Assembly (NCBI GenBank): GCA_900112785.1
Contig: FONB01000001.1
Span: forward strand, 124,001 to 188,000
Reading direction: 5' to 3'
Length of the DNA: 64,000 bases
Source of the DNA: Phytobacter palmae
Lineage (GTDB): Bacteria > Pseudomonadota > Gammaproteobacteria > Enterobacterales > Enterobacteriaceae
A program made the translations under genes and the position numbers. The notes beneath the pieces were generated by a model. It saw only the letters and a list, made by a program, of their open reading frames with translations. It searched no databases and was not told where the DNA came from. This document shows positions 41,217 to 50,834 of this stretch, in pieces (position 1 is the stretch's first letter; each line of letters starts with the position of its first letter).

Positions 41217-42173
41217 ATGTGGAAGCGCTTACTTCTTGTCACAGCAGTTTCAGCAGCCATGTCGTCTATGGCGATGGCCGCCCCGTTAACCGTGGGATTT
41301 TCGCAGGTCGGATCTGAATCCGGCTGGCGAGCAGCCGAAACCAACGTCGCTAAAAGCGAAGCTCAAAAACGCGGTATTACCCTGAAAATCGCTGACGGTC
41401 AGCAAAAACAGGAAAACCAAATCAAAGCGGTGCGTTCGTTCATTGCCCAGGGCGTGGACGCCATCTTTATTGCGCCTGTGGTAGCGACAGGCTGGGAACC
41501 GGTGCTGAAAGAAGCTAAAGATGCAAAAATCCCGGTATTCCTGCTCGACCGTTCGATTGATGTAAAAGATAAATCCCTCTATATGACCACCGTTACCGCC
41601 GATAACGTCCTGGAAGGCAAACTGATTGGCGACTGGCTGGTGAAAACCGTCGCGGGCAAACCTTGTAACGTGGTTGAACTGCAGGGCACCGTCGGCGCGA
41701 GCGTGGCTATTGATCGTAAGAAAGGCTTTGCCGAAGCCATTTCCAAAGCATCCAACATCAAAATTATTCGTTCTCAGTCCGGCGACTTCACCCGCAGTAA
41801 AGGGAAAGAGGTCATGGAAAGCTTTATCAAAGCAGAGAACAACGGCAAAAATATTTGCATGGTTTATGCCCATAACGATGACATGGTGATCGGTGCAATT
41901 CAGGCCATCAAAGAAGCCGGCCTGAAACCGGGCAAAGACATCCTGACGGGTTCCATTGACGGCGTGCCGGATATCTACAAAGCGATGATAGACGGTGAAG
42001 CCAATGCCAGCGTGGAGCTGACGCCGAACATGGCCGGACCGGCGTTTGATGCGCTGGAGAAATTCAAAAAAGACGGCACCATGCCTGAGAAGCTGACTAT
42101 CACCAAATCCACACTCTACCTGCCGGATACGGCGAAAGAAGAGTTAGAGAAAAAGAAAAACATGGGCTACTAA
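41217..42173 (+). CDS. ytfQ: YtfQ, periplasmic galactofuranose-binding protein
   Basis: The product has 318 residues, the E. coli length. The signal peptide is MWKRLLLVTAVSAAMSSMAMA. The mature part is a Peripla_BP_4 sugar-binding protein with ADGQQKQENQIKAVRSFIAQG, VDAIFIAPVVATGWEPVL, VYAHNDDMVIGAIQAIKEAG and TGSIDGVPDIYKAM. The E. coli protein binds galactofuranose preferentially. It is first in the ytfQRT-yjfF operon, and a palindromic spacer separates it from the ATPase gene. Confidence 0.97.
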   Translation: MWKRLLLVTAVSAAMSSMAMAAPLTVGFSQVGSESGWRAAETNVAKSEAQKRGITLKIADGQQKQENQIKAVRSFIAQGVDAIFIAPVVATGWEPVLKEAKDAKIPVFLLDRSIDVKDKSLYMTTVTADNVLEGKLIGDWLVKTVAGKPCNVVELQGTVGASVAIDRKKGFAEAISKASNIKIIRSQSGDFTRSKGKEVMESFIKAENNGKNICMVYAHNDDMVIGAIQAIKEAGLKPGKDILTGSIDGVPDIYKAMIDGEANASVELTPNMAGPAFDALEKFKKDGTMPEKLTITKSTLYLPDTAKEELEKKKNMGY

Positions 42174-42181
42174 GCCGCTGA

Positions 42182-42234
42182 TACCCTCACCTTAACCTTT
42201 CTTTCAAAAAAGAGGGGGCTGTCTGGTGAGGGTA
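42182..42234 (+). other. Inverted repeat after ytfQ
   Basis: TACCCTCACC (42182-42191) and GGTGAGGGTA (42225-42234) are perfect 10-bp arms separated by 33 bases containing CTTTCTTTCAAAAAAG. With the next palindrome it makes a long structured spacer. Such stems commonly protect the mRNA of the binding protein so that more of it is made than of the membrane parts. Confidence 0.6.
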
Positions 42235-42258
42235 CGTCTGCTTGTTGGCACGATATGT

Positions 42259-42298
42259 CCCCTCTCCCCAACGGGGAGAGGGCAAGGGTGAGGGGGAG
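42259..42298. repeat. GC-rich palindromic repeat upstream of ytfR
   Basis: CCCTCTCCCC and GGGGAGAGGG flank a 3-base loop and are followed by CAAGGGTGAGGGGGAG. A related sequence lies at 62638-62676. The 3' end of the element supplies the purine-rich ribosome site of ytfR, so the repeat has been absorbed into the operon. Confidence 0.75.
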
Positions 42299-42304
42299 AA
42301 CATC

Positions 42305-43807
42305 ATGACCACCGAACAACACCAGGAGATCCTCCGTACTGAGGGGCTTTGCCAGTACTTCCCGGGCGTTAAAGCGCTGGATAACGTCAATTTCAGTCTG
42401 CGTCGGGGCGAAATCATGGCGTTACTCGGTGAAAACGGTGCGGGAAAATCCACGCTGATTAAAGCTTTAACGGGCGTCTACCATGCAAACAGCGGCACCA
42501 TCTGGCTGGAAGGTAACGAAATCCGACCTAAAAACACTGCCCATGCCCAGCAACTGGGCATCGGTACGGTGTATCAGGAGGTCAACCTGCTGCCGAACAT
42601 GTCGGTAGCGGATAATCTGTTTATTGGACGCGAACCGCGTCGTTTCGGCTTTATATGCCGCAAAGAGATGGAAAGACGTGCCACCGAGTTAATGGCGTCT
42701 TACGGTTTTTCCCTCGACGTGCGCGAGCCGCTCAACCGTTATTCCGTCGCCATGCAGCAGATTGTGGCGATCTGCCGTGCCATCGATCTCTCTGCCAAAG
42801 TGCTCATCCTGGATGAACCTACCGCCAGCCTGGATACTCAGGAAGTTGAAATGCTCTTCACCCTGATGCGCCAGCTCCGCGAGCAAGGTGTTGCGCTGAT
42901 TTTCGTGACTCACTTCCTTGACCAGGTTTACGAGGTGAGCGACCGCATCACCGTTCTGCGTAATGGTGGCTTTGTGGGCTGTCGCGAAACGCGAGAACTG
43001 CCACAAATCGAGCTGGTAAAAATGATGCTGGGGCGCGAGCTGGACAATAACGCCCTGCAACGTGCGGGACGTACCCTGTTGAGCGAAAAACCCGTCGCGG
43101 CATTTAAAGATTTCGGTAAGAAAGGGTTGATAGCGCCGTTCGATCTGGAGGTTCGCCCTGGTGAGATCGTCGGGCTGGCGGGACTACTGGGTTCCGGGCG
43201 CACCGAAACCGCCGAGGTCATTTTCGGCATTAAGCCTGCCGACAGCGGCAGTGCGATGATCAAGGGCAAGCCGCAGACGCTGCGCTCACCGCATCAGGCC
43301 TCCTGCCTCGGAATCGGTTTTTGTCCTGAAGACCGTAAAACGGACGGCATTATTGCCGCCGCGTCCGTGAGGGAAAATATTGTTCTTGCGTTGCAGGCGC
43401 AGCGCGGATGGCTACGGCCTATTCCCCGGCGCGATCAGAATGCCATCGCTGAGCGTTTTATCCGCCAGTTGGGGATCCGCACGCCGAGTGCGGAGCAACC
43501 GATAGAGTTTCTCTCCGGCGGCAACCAGCAGAAGGTGCTCCTTTCCCGCTGGCTGCTGACCAAACCGCAGTTCCTGATCCTCGATGAGCCAACGCGCGGC
43601 ATCGACGTCGGAGCGCATGCGGAAATCATCCGCCTGATTGAAACGTTGTGCGCGGACGGCCTGGCGCTACTGGTTATCTCTTCGGAACTCGAAGAGCTGG
43701 TGGGCTACGCTGATCGGGTAATTATCATGCGCGATCGCAAGCAAATAGCGGAGATCCCGCTTGCTGAGCTCTCGGTCCCGGCGATCATGAATGCCATTGC
43801 GGCATAA
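42305..43807 (+). CDS. ytfR: YtfR, galactofuranose ABC transporter ATPase
   Basis: The product has 500 residues, the E. coli length, when started at the ATG at 42305. Upstream in-frame codons run through the palindromic repeat. It is a fused two-domain sugar ABC ATPase of the RbsA/MglA type. The first domain has Walker A LLGENGAGKST and Walker B KVLILDEPTASL. The second has a degenerate Walker A (GLLGSGRTET), signature LSGGNQQKV and Walker B FLILDEPTRGIDV. It powers galactofuranose import with YtfT and YjfF. Confidence 0.97.
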   Translation: MTTEQHQEILRTEGLCQYFPGVKALDNVNFSLRRGEIMALLGENGAGKSTLIKALTGVYHANSGTIWLEGNEIRPKNTAHAQQLGIGTVYQEVNLLPNMSVADNLFIGREPRRFGFICRKEMERRATELMASYGFSLDVREPLNRYSVAMQQIVAICRAIDLSAKVLILDEPTASLDTQEVEMLFTLMRQLREQGVALIFVTHFLDQVYEVSDRITVLRNGGFVGCRETRELPQIELVKMMLGRELDNNALQRAGRTLLSEKPVAAFKDFGKKGLIAPFDLEVRPGEIVGLAGLLGSGRTETAEVIFGIKPADSGSAMIKGKPQTLRSPHQASCLGIGFCPEDRKTDGIIAAASVRENIVLALQAQRGWLRPIPRRDQNAIAERFIRQLGIRTPSAEQPIEFLSGGNQQKVLLSRWLLTKPQFLILDEPTRGIDVGAHAEIIRLIETLCADGLALLVISSELEELVGYADRVIIMRDRKQIAEIPLAELSVPAIMNAIAA

Positions 43808-43817
43808 GGAGTACTGT

Positions 43818-44843
43818 GTGATGCCTCAATCACTCCCGCAAACCGGGCAGCCGAAGCGCCACTTTAAGTGGCCCACAGGGACGCCACAACTGTTGGCGCT
43901 AATTCTGGTACTGGTGGTGGATAGCCTGGTGGCCCCCCATTTCTTCCAGATTGTGTTACAGGATGGGCGCCTGTTCGGCAGCCCGATTGATATTCTCAAC
44001 CGCGCCGCGCCCGTGGCGTTACTGGCCATCGGTATGACGCTTGTGATCGCGACGGGGGGGATCGATCTCTCTGTCGGTGCGGTAATGGCCATCGCCGGGG
44101 CAACCGCCGCATCAATGACCGTGGCCGGATATGGATTGCCGATAGTGCTGCTTGCCGCGCTGGGTACGGGGATTCTCGCTGGTCTGTGGAACGGTGTTCT
44201 GGTTGCAATTTTAAAGATCCAGCCGTTCGTCGCCACGCTGATTTTGATGGTAGCCGGGCGCGGGGTGGCGCAACTGATTACCTCCGGGCAAATCGTCACG
44301 TTTAACGCGCCAAATCTGGCCTGGATTGGTAGCGGTAAGCTGCTCCTGTTCCCGACACCGGTCATCATTGCATTGGCCACCCTGATTATCTTCTGGCTGT
44401 TTACCCGTAAAACGGCGCTGGGCATGTTTATTGAAGCGGTGGGGATTAATATCCGCGCGGCGAAAAATGCCGGGGTGAATACCCGCACTGTGGTGATGCT
44501 GGCCTATGTGTTAAGCGGCGTGTGTGCGGCTATTGCCGGGGTGATTGTGGCGGCGGATATCCGTGGGGCTGATGCCAACAACGCCGGTCTGTGGCTGGAG
44601 CTGGATGCCATCCTCGCCGTGGTGATTGGCGGCGCATCGCTAATGGGCGGACGCTTTAACCTTGTGCTGTCGGTGGTAGGGGCTCTGATTATTCAGGGCA
44701 TGAATACAGGGATTTTGCTCTCCGGCTTCCAGCCAGAGCTTAACCAGGTGGTGAAAGCGGTGGTGGTGCTGTGCGTGCTGATTGTTCAGTCGCCGCGCTT
44801 TATCGCACTGATTAAAGGAGCGCGCGGTCATGATAAAACGTAA
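43818..44843 (+). CDS. ytfT: YtfT, galactofuranose ABC transporter permease
   Basis: The product has 341 residues, the E. coli length, from the GTG at 43818, which lies 6 bases after AAGGAG; the ATG at 43821 is the alternative and would drop one residue. It is a RbsC-type permease with about 8-10 membrane segments, GMTLVIATGGIDLSVGAVMAI in the typical position and the coupling-helix sequence EAVGINIRAAKNAGVNTR. It begins 10 bases after ytfR and overlaps yjfF by 14 bases. Confidence 0.96.
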   Translation: MMPQSLPQTGQPKRHFKWPTGTPQLLALILVLVVDSLVAPHFFQIVLQDGRLFGSPIDILNRAAPVALLAIGMTLVIATGGIDLSVGAVMAIAGATAASMTVAGYGLPIVLLAALGTGILAGLWNGVLVAILKIQPFVATLILMVAGRGVAQLITSGQIVTFNAPNLAWIGSGKLLLFPTPVIIALATLIIFWLFTRKTALGMFIEAVGINIRAAKNAGVNTRTVVMLAYVLSGVCAAIAGVIVAADIRGADANNAGLWLELDAILAVVIGGASLMGGRFNLVLSVVGALIIQGMNTGILLSGFQPELNQVVKAVVVLCVLIVQSPRFIALIKGARGHDKT

Positions 44844-45831
44844 TTTACCGCTGATGATCACCCTGGGCGTTTTTATCCTTGGGTATCTCTACTGTCTGAC
44901 GCAGTTTCCCGGCTTTGCGTCCACACGTGTTATCTGCAACATTCTGACAGATAACGCTTTCCTGGGGATTATCGCTGTCGGTATGACCTTTGTGATTCTC
45001 TCCGGCGGGATAGATCTCTCCGTGGGCTCGGTGATTGCCTTCACGGGGGTGTTTTTGGCGAAGGCCATCGGCTTCTGGGGGATATCGCCGCTGGTGGCTT
45101 TCCCGCTGGTGCTGGTGATGGGCTGCGCGTTTGGCGCATTCATGGGGCTTTTGATCGACGCGCTGAAAATTCCGGCGTTCATCATTACCCTGGCCGGGAT
45201 GTTCTTTTTACGCGGTGTCAGTTATCTGGTCTCCGAAGAGTCGATCCCGATTAACCATCCGGTGTATGACACGCTGTCCGGGCTGTCATGGTTGATTCCC
45301 GGCGGTGGGCGTCTGAGTGCTATGGGGCTGCTGATGTTAGGAGTGGTGGTCATCGGTATTTTCCTTGCCCATCGAACCCGTTTTGGCAATGAAGTGTATG
45401 CCATTGGCGGCAATGCAACGTCGGCGAACCTGATGGGGATCTCAACTCGCAGTACCACCATTCGTATCTATATGCTCTCCACCGGGCTGGCAACGCTGGC
45501 AGGTATTGTCTTTTCTGTCTACACCCAGGCGGGTTATGCGCTGGCCGGTGTCGGGGTTGAGCTGGATGCAATTGCCTCGGTAGTGATTGGCGGTACGCTG
45601 CTGAGCGGCGGTGTGGGCACGGTACTGGGTACGCTGTTCGGTGTAGCGATTCAGGGGCTAATCCAAACCTATATCAATTTTGACGGAACACTGAGTTCCT
45701 GGTGGACCAAAATCGCGATCGGCATTTTATTGTTTATTTTTATCGCGTTACAACGTGGTCTTACGGTGCTGTGGGAGAATCGCCAGAGCTCGCCTGTTAC
45801 ACGTGTTAGCACGGCAGCAACAAGGCAGTAA
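44830..45831 (+). CDS. yjfF: YjfF, galactofuranose ABC transporter permease
   Basis: The product has 333 residues, two more than E. coli. It is a paralogue of YtfT with the same RbsC-type layout: GMTFVILSGGIDLSVGSVIAF, the coupling segment AIGGNATSANLMGISTR and AIASVVIGGTLLSGGVGTVLG. The two permeases are expected to form a heterodimer in the inner membrane. It is the last gene of the transporter operon; a chemoreceptor with its own sigma-28 promoter follows. Confidence 0.96.
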   Translation: MIKRNLPLMITLGVFILGYLYCLTQFPGFASTRVICNILTDNAFLGIIAVGMTFVILSGGIDLSVGSVIAFTGVFLAKAIGFWGISPLVAFPLVLVMGCAFGAFMGLLIDALKIPAFIITLAGMFFLRGVSYLVSEESIPINHPVYDTLSGLSWLIPGGGRLSAMGLLMLGVVVIGIFLAHRTRFGNEVYAIGGNATSANLMGISTRSTTIRIYMLSTGLATLAGIVFSVYTQAGYALAGVGVELDAIASVVIGGTLLSGGVGTVLGTLFGVAIQGLIQTYINFDGTLSSWWTKIAIGILLFIFIALQRGLTVLWENRQSSPVTRVSTAATRQ

Positions 45832-45855
45832 CACATTGAAATAATTAAAAAGAAG

Positions 45856-45882
45856 TAAAGTTTTTCCGGTGGCGGTCGATAA
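45856..45882 (+). promoter_or_regulatory. Sigma-28 (FliA) promoter of the chemoreceptor at 45940-47505
   Basis: TAAAGTTT (45856-45863), 11 bases, then GTCGATAA (45875-45882). The -35 half is the exact consensus and the -10 half differs at one of eight positions. The start codon lies 57 bases downstream. Confidence 0.9.
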
Positions 45883-45939
45883 CCTGCCAATGAGGCTTAT
45901 TTTACGCCTGAAAGAATCTCTGCTACCGGAAAAACTATC

Positions 45940-47505
45940 ATGCTCAGAACGCTCTCGCTTCGTACTGGTTTGCTTTCCCTTCTCGCTATTATGACTTTCC
46001 TGCTGCTGGTGGTAAGCGGCATCGGAATTTATGCCCTCAGCAAAAGCTCATCCTCCCTGGAACGTATTAGCGTTCTGCAAGGCGAGAAAATGGCGCGCCT
46101 CAATCAAGGCTATACGCAAATTCTGCGTGCGCGTAATGAGTCGGGTCAGGCCGTACGAATGATGGAAGTGGGCCTGCTTGCTGATGCAGGCAGTGCGGTA
46201 AAAATCATTAATGGTGAAATTGAGCAGGGACGTAAAGCGCTGGACAGCGTCATTAAAGCGGGCGTGGATGACGACCAGGGAGCCGCGCTGCTGGCTCAGG
46301 TTGCAAAAAGCTACGCTATTTACCTGGATCAGGGCATCAAACCGATGCAGGCAGCGTTAAACCAACAAAGTGCGGATGCCTATTATGATCTGCTGGAGAG
46401 CAAACTAGTTCCGGTTTCCCGTCAGTTTGATAACGATATCCAGGCGTTCCTGACCTGGGGCGAAAACCGTGGCAAAGCCGAGGTAAGTGCGGTCCAGTCG
46501 AGCAAAAATTTTGTGATGATGCTGATTGTCGTTGTTGCACTGGCGGCGGCGGGCATTATCGTGCTGGCCTGGCTGGCACTGCGTCATATGCTACTTAAGC
46601 CGCTCGATGCGTCGATTGTACAACTGGAGCACGTTGCCGCCGGCGATCTGGCCTCGGTGAGCCTCAGTAGCGCCAGTAAAGAATTTAACCGTCTGAATAC
46701 GGCGATTGAGAACATGCGTCACTCGTTGATCAGTTCCGTTACCCGCGTACGTGACGCCAGCTCGCAAATCGATACCGGCAGCCGTGAATTGTCGCTGGGT
46801 AACGTCGATCTGGCGCAACGTACTGAATCAACGGCCACATCGCTGGAACAGACTGCTGCCAGCATGGAAGAGATTACCGCCACGGTAAAACAGAATGCGG
46901 ATAACGCCGACCAGGCGCATCAACTGGCGAAATCGGTCTCTGATACTGCCGATCGCGGCAGTGAGATGGTCTGCTACGTAATTGAGAAGATGCGCGACAT
47001 TTCCGACAGCTCCAGCCGCATTGCCGATATTCTCAGCATGATTGACAGCATTGCCTTCCAGACCAACATCCTGGCGCTGAATGCCGCCGTTGAAGCGGCC
47101 CGGGCAGGGGAGCAAGGGCGCGGCTTTGCGGTGGTGGCTGGCGAAGTGCGTAATCTGGCGAGCCGTAGCGCTGATGCGGCTAAAGAGATCCGTCAGCTTA
47201 TTAGCAGCTCACAGGCTCATGTATCAGAGGGTAGCGATCTGGCGATGCAGGCAGGCGAAACGATGGATGAGATTGCGTCAGAGGTCATGCGTATGACGAA
47301 GCTGATGCGTGAGATTGCCAGCGCGTCGCAGGAGCAGAGTCGTGGCATTGAGCAGGTGAATATTGCTGTCAGTCAGATGGACGAAACGGCACAGCAAAAC
47401 GCCTCTCTGGTGCAGCAATCTTCCGCCGCGACCCGTTCGCTGGAAGAGCAGTCCCGCGAATTACTGGAGGCGATGGCCTCTTTCCGTTTGCAGCCAACTG
47501 CATAA
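45940..47505 (+). CDS. Methyl-accepting chemotaxis protein, Tar/Tsr-like sensor
   Basis: The product has 521 residues. Membrane segments lie at about 11-33 and 190-211. The periplasmic part is a helical bundle of the Tar type ([23 protein letters not shown]). HAMP (about 213-265) and the signalling coiled coil follow, with the tip [27 protein letters not shown]. The end ([10 protein letters not shown]) lacks the NWETF pentapeptide. The very good sigma-28 promoter makes it a flagellar class 3 gene. It sits directly downstream of the galactofuranose transporter, but a functional tie is not shown. Confidence 0.95.
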   Translation: MLRTLSLRTGLLSLLAIMTFLLLVVSGIGIYALSKSSSSLERISVLQGEKMARLNQGYTQILRARNESGQAVRMMEVGLLADAGSAVKIINGEIEQGRKALDSVIKAGVDDDQGAALLAQVAKSYAIYLDQGIKPMQAALNQQSADAYYDLLESKLVPVSRQFDNDIQAFLTWGENRGKAEVSAVQSSKNFVMMLIVVVALAAAGIIVLAWLALRHMLLKPLDASIVQLEHVAAGDLASVSLSSASKEFNRLNTAIENMRHSLISSVTRVRDASSQIDTGSRELSLGNVDLAQRTESTATSLEQTAASMEEITATVKQNADNADQAHQLAKSVSDTADRGSEMVCYVIEKMRDISDSSSRIADILSMIDSIAFQTNILALNAAVEAARAGEQGRGFAVVAGEVRNLASRSADAAKEIRQLISSSQAHVSEGSDLAMQAGETMDEIASEVMRMTKLMREIASASQEQSRGIEQVNIAVSQMDETAQQNASLVQQSSAATRSLEEQSRELLEAMASFRLQPTA

Positions 47506-47511
47506 TAATTT

Positions 47512-47541
47512 GCCCTGCGCAGGTTCGCGCGGGGCTATTTT
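47512..47541 (+). terminator. Probable terminator after the third chemoreceptor gene
   Basis: GCCCTGCGC and GCGCGGGGC form a stem with imperfect pairing and a 6-base loop, followed by TATTTTAT, 7 bases after the stop codon. Confidence 0.5.
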
Positions 47542-47558
47542 ATACAGGGTAAGGATAG

Positions 47559-48080
47559 ATGGACACACAGGAAGAGATCAGAAAACACATTTGTATTCAG
47601 TGCGATAACGAAGCGATTAAAGGCAGCGATTACTGCGAAGCGTGTGAGGCCAAAGAATTTAAGAAAATTGGTGGCTGGTTGTATCTTCCCGCGCTGGGGC
47701 TGCTTGTAGCGTTAGTCATGAGTATTTTGGCCATTAATAATACCGCGCGTGCGCTACTGCAATTCAGCAGCAGCTTTACCACCACGGGGCTGGCGGTCAT
47801 TTACTTTGAGCTCTTTGGTTTTATCGGACAGTTTCTGCTAACGATTTATGTGGGCAGTCTCTTTTTGCGCAAAAAGCGTCAGTTACCGCTTACTTACATC
47901 GTTTTTCTTCTGTACGGCGTGGTGTTTGTGGGCGTCGATTTATGGCTGGCGAACGCGCTGATGAATCTTCCGATTGACTATGACGACACCCGTTCTCTGA
48001 TTCGCGCGATTGTCGCTTGCTGTATCTGGATACCTTATTTCCGGGTATCTGAACGAGTAAAACGGACTTTTGTGCATTAA
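47559..48080 (+). CDS. DUF2569 membrane protein with N-terminal zinc-ribbon-like motif
   Basis: The product has 173 residues. The start follows GGTAAGGATAG. The first 35 residues hold two CxxC knuckles (CIQC at about 12-15 and CEAC at about 27-30), like a small zinc ribbon. About four membrane segments follow (about 40-60, 80-102, 110-132 and 142-160), matching DUF2569 proteins such as E. coli YdgK, with the family start GGWLYLPALGLLVA. The function is unknown. It lies between a chemoreceptor and fbp, where I recall no such gene in E. coli. Confidence 0.82.
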   Translation: MDTQEEIRKHICIQCDNEAIKGSDYCEACEAKEFKKIGGWLYLPALGLLVALVMSILAINNTARALLQFSSSFTTTGLAVIYFELFGFIGQFLLTIYVGSLFLRKKRQLPLTYIVFLLYGVVFVGVDLWLANALMNLPIDYDDTRSLIRAIVACCIWIPYFRVSERVKRTFVH

Positions 48081-48082
48081 AA

Positions 48083-48165
48083 AATGCCGCGCCGGGCAAC
48101 CCGGATGCGGCATTATGGCTCTATGCGGGCTCGTAGCCCGGGTAAGCGAAGCTAACCCGGGACCA
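48083..48165. repeat. Hairpin plus REP-like element between the DUF2569 gene and fbp
   Basis: AATGCCGC pairs with GCGGCATT (48083-48114), with an inner CCGGG / CCCGG stem. A second dyad CCCGGGT / ACCCGGG lies at 48137-48161. The first can terminate the plus-strand gene, although the T tract is poor. The second resembles REP units of enteric bacteria. Confidence 0.65.
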
Positions 48166-48175
48166 GATGCCGCGT

Positions 48176-49174
48176 TTACGCGTCCGGGAACTCACGCATA
48201 AAACGTTCGACATCATCTACCATATGTTCATTCCCAACGAAGAACGGGCGACGCTGGTGCAGGCTTTCCGGCACGATATCCAGAATACGGTTTTTACCGT
48301 CACTCGCTTTACCGCCAGCTTGTTCCGCCAGGAACGCCATCGGGTTGCACTCATAGAGCAGACGCAGCTTCCCTTCCGGATGGCTCGCAGTGCTCGGGTA
48401 CAGATAGATACCGCCTTTGAGCAGGTTTCGATGGAAATCCGCCACCAGTGAACCGATGTAGCGCGTGGTGTAAGGGCGCTGGGTGGACTTATCCTCTTCC
48501 TGACAGAATTTGAGATATTTCTTCACGCCCAGAGGGAATTTGATGTAGTTGCCTTCGTTGATGGAGTAAGTGTTTCCTTTTTCCGGGAAGCGCATACGCT
48601 CCTGACACAGGCAGAACACACCCAAAGAGGGGTCATAGGTGAAGGCATGTACGCCACAACCAGTGGTGTACACCAGCATGGTGGACGAGCCGTAAACTAC
48701 ATAGCCCGCGGCAACCTGCTTGCTACCCGGCTGCAGGAAATCTTCTTCGGTGACAGGCGTGCCTACCGGCGTAACACGACGGTAGATAGAGAAGATGGTA
48801 CCAACCGAAACGTTAACATCGATGTTGCTGGAGCCGTCCAGTGGATCCATGAGCACAACATATTTCGCGTGTTCGCAGCCTTCGAATACGACGATTTCGT
48901 CTTCTTCCTCAGAGGCAATACCCGCGACAATGTCTCGCGCCCGCAGCGCGGCTTTCAGTTTTTCATTGGCAAACAGGTCGAGTTTTTGTTGCACCTCTCC
49001 CTGGACGTTTTCGGCGCCACTGGCACCCAGGATATCAACCAGACCCGCTTTGTTGATATCCCTGTGGATGATTTTGGCACCCAGTTTTATTGCCGAGAGC
49101 AGTGCAGTCAGCTCACCGGTAGCATGAGAAAATTCATGCTGCTTTTCGACAATAAATTCACCTAACGTTTTCAT
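48176..49174 (-). CDS. fbp: Fbp, class I fructose-1,6-bisphosphatase
   Basis: The product has 332 residues, the E. coli length. Metal motifs are conserved: [33 protein letters not shown] and the C-terminal [20 protein letters not shown]. The N-terminal helix (residues about 1-35) that senses AMP in the enzyme family is present. It hydrolyses fructose 1,6-bisphosphate in gluconeogenesis. It is divergent from mpl, as in E. coli. Confidence 0.98.
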   Translation of the reverse strand: MKTLGEFIVEKQHEFSHATGELTALLSAIKLGAKIIHRDINKAGLVDILGASGAENVQGEVQQKLDLFANEKLKAALRARDIVAGIASEEEDEIVVFEGCEHAKYVVLMDPLDGSSNIDVNVSVGTIFSIYRRVTPVGTPVTEEDFLQPGSKQVAAGYVVYGSSTMLVYTTGCGVHAFTYDPSLGVFCLCQERMRFPEKGNTYSINEGNYIKFPLGVKKYLKFCQEEDKSTQRPYTTRYIGSLVADFHRNLLKGGIYLYPSTASHPEGKLRLLYECNPMAFLAEQAGGKASDGKNRILDIVPESLHQRRPFFVGNEHMVDDVERFMREFPDA

Positions 49175-49348
49175 ACCCTGTCCCTACGTTTTATATGGAG
49201 TAATGTCACTGCAACAATATTAACAAAGATTCAAATGCTCGCGCACAGGTGAATCGCGCCAGCACAATACGGATTATCCTGAAATGCATTTCCGTCATAT
49301 GAGACAAGAGGGTAAAATGTGCTCCGTAAATAAGAAGGATAGAGACGA

Positions 49349-50725
49349 ATGCGCATTCATATTTTGGGGATTTGTGGCACCTTCATGGGTGGGCTGGCGC
49401 TGCTGGCGCGCTCACTGGGCCATGAGGTAACGGGTTCGGACGCCAATGTGTATCCGCCGATGAGCACCCTGCTTGAGAAGCAAGGCATTGAACTTATTCA
49501 GGGTTACGACGCAAGCCAGCTTGATAACACACCGGATCTGGTCATCATTGGCAACGCGATGACGCGCGGCAATCCGTGTGTGGAAGCGGTGCTGGAAAAA
49601 AACATTCCGTATGTTTCAGGCCCGCAATGGCTGCATGACTTTGTGCTGCGTGACCGTTGGGTACTGGCGGTGGCAGGAACACACGGTAAAACGACTACGG
49701 CAGGTATGGCAACCTGGATTCTGGAAGCCTGCGGCTATAAACCCGGATTTGTCATTGGCGGCGTACCGGGAAATTTCGAGGTTTCCGCTCGCTTAGGGGA
49801 AAGCCCGTTCTTCGTCATCGAAGCCGACGAATATGACTGCGCGTTTTTCGATAAGCGTTCGAAATTTGTACATTACTGCCCGCGTACGCTGATCCTCAAT
49901 AACCTTGAGTTCGATCACGCGGACATCTTCGACGATCTGAAAGCGATCCAGAAACAGTTCCACCACCTGGTGCGTATTGTGCCGGGGCAGGGCAAGATCA
50001 TCTGGCCTGAAAACGACATCAACCTGAAACAGACGATGGCGATGGGCTGCTGGAGCGAGCAGGAACTGGTGGGCGAACAGGGCCACTGGCAGGCAAAAAA
50101 ACTGACCACCGATGCGTCTGAATGGGAAGTACTGCTGGACGGTGAATCAGTCGGGCAGGTGAAGTGGGGTCTGGTAGGCGAACACAATATGCATAACGGC
50201 CTGATGGCGATTGCCGCTGCCCGTCATGTTGGTGTTGCGCCAGCCGACGCTGCCGATGCGTTGGGCTCGTTCGTGAATGCCCGTCGTCGCCTTGAACTGC
50301 GCGGAGAAGCGCACGGCGTTAAAGTATATGACGACTTCGCGCACCATCCGACGGCGATTCTGGCGACGCTGGCTGCCCTGCGTAGCAAAGTGGGCGGTAC
50401 AGCGCGCATTATTGCCGTACTGGAACCGCGCTCGAACACTATGAAAATGGGTATCTGCAAGGACGATCTGGCACCGTCCCTGGGGCGTGCCGATGAAGTC
50501 TTCCTGTTACAGCCTCAGCATATTCCATGGCAGGTAGCGGAAGTGGCTGACGCCTGTGTGGTGCCTGCCCACTGGAGCGGCGATGTCGATGCGCTGGCAG
50601 AGATGATCCTCAAAACGGCGATGCCAGGCGATCACATTCTGGTGATGAGCAATGGCGGATTTGGCGGTATTCATCAAAAACTGCTGGATGGGCTGGCGAA
50701 GAAAGCCGAAGCAGCCGCAGAGTAA
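49349..50725 (+). CDS. mpl: Mpl, UDP-N-acetylmuramate:murein tripeptide ligase
   Basis: The product has 458 residues. It is a Mur-ligase family enzyme with the N-terminal HILGICGTFMGGLALLARSLGHEVTGSD domain, ATP-binding loop AGTHGKTTTAGM (about residues 110-121), the central FFVIEADEYDCAF and HNMHNGLMAIAAARHVG, and a C-terminal YDDFAHHPTAI region. It attaches the recovered tripeptide L-Ala-gamma-D-Glu-meso-DAP to UDP-MurNAc in murein recycling. A strong terminator follows. Confidence 0.97.
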   Translation: MRIHILGICGTFMGGLALLARSLGHEVTGSDANVYPPMSTLLEKQGIELIQGYDASQLDNTPDLVIIGNAMTRGNPCVEAVLEKNIPYVSGPQWLHDFVLRDRWVLAVAGTHGKTTTAGMATWILEACGYKPGFVIGGVPGNFEVSARLGESPFFVIEADEYDCAFFDKRSKFVHYCPRTLILNNLEFDHADIFDDLKAIQKQFHHLVRIVPGQGKIIWPENDINLKQTMAMGCWSEQELVGEQGHWQAKKLTTDASEWEVLLDGESVGQVKWGLVGEHNMHNGLMAIAAARHVGVAPADAADALGSFVNARRRLELRGEAHGVKVYDDFAHHPTAILATLAALRSKVGGTARIIAVLEPRSNTMKMGICKDDLAPSLGRADEVFLLQPQHIPWQVAEVADACVVPAHWSGDVDALAEMILKTAMPGDHILVMSNGGFGGIHQKLLDGLAKKAEAAAE

Positions 50726-50792
50726 TTGACCTGCTTGTCGTGCGACTGAGAGGACGGTTGTGCAGACATTAAGCGTGAGTTGATATGTGCAG

Positions 50793-50831
50793 AAAACCGC
50801 GCCACCTGATGGGAATGGCGCGGTTTTTTTA
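50793..50831. terminator. Terminator between mpl and the DUF4432 gene
   Basis: A perfect 12-bp stem AAAACCGCGCCA / TGGCGCGGTTTT with an 11-base loop is followed by a further run of T on the plus strand. It can serve both convergent genes. Confidence 0.92.
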
Positions 50832-50834
50832 TGC

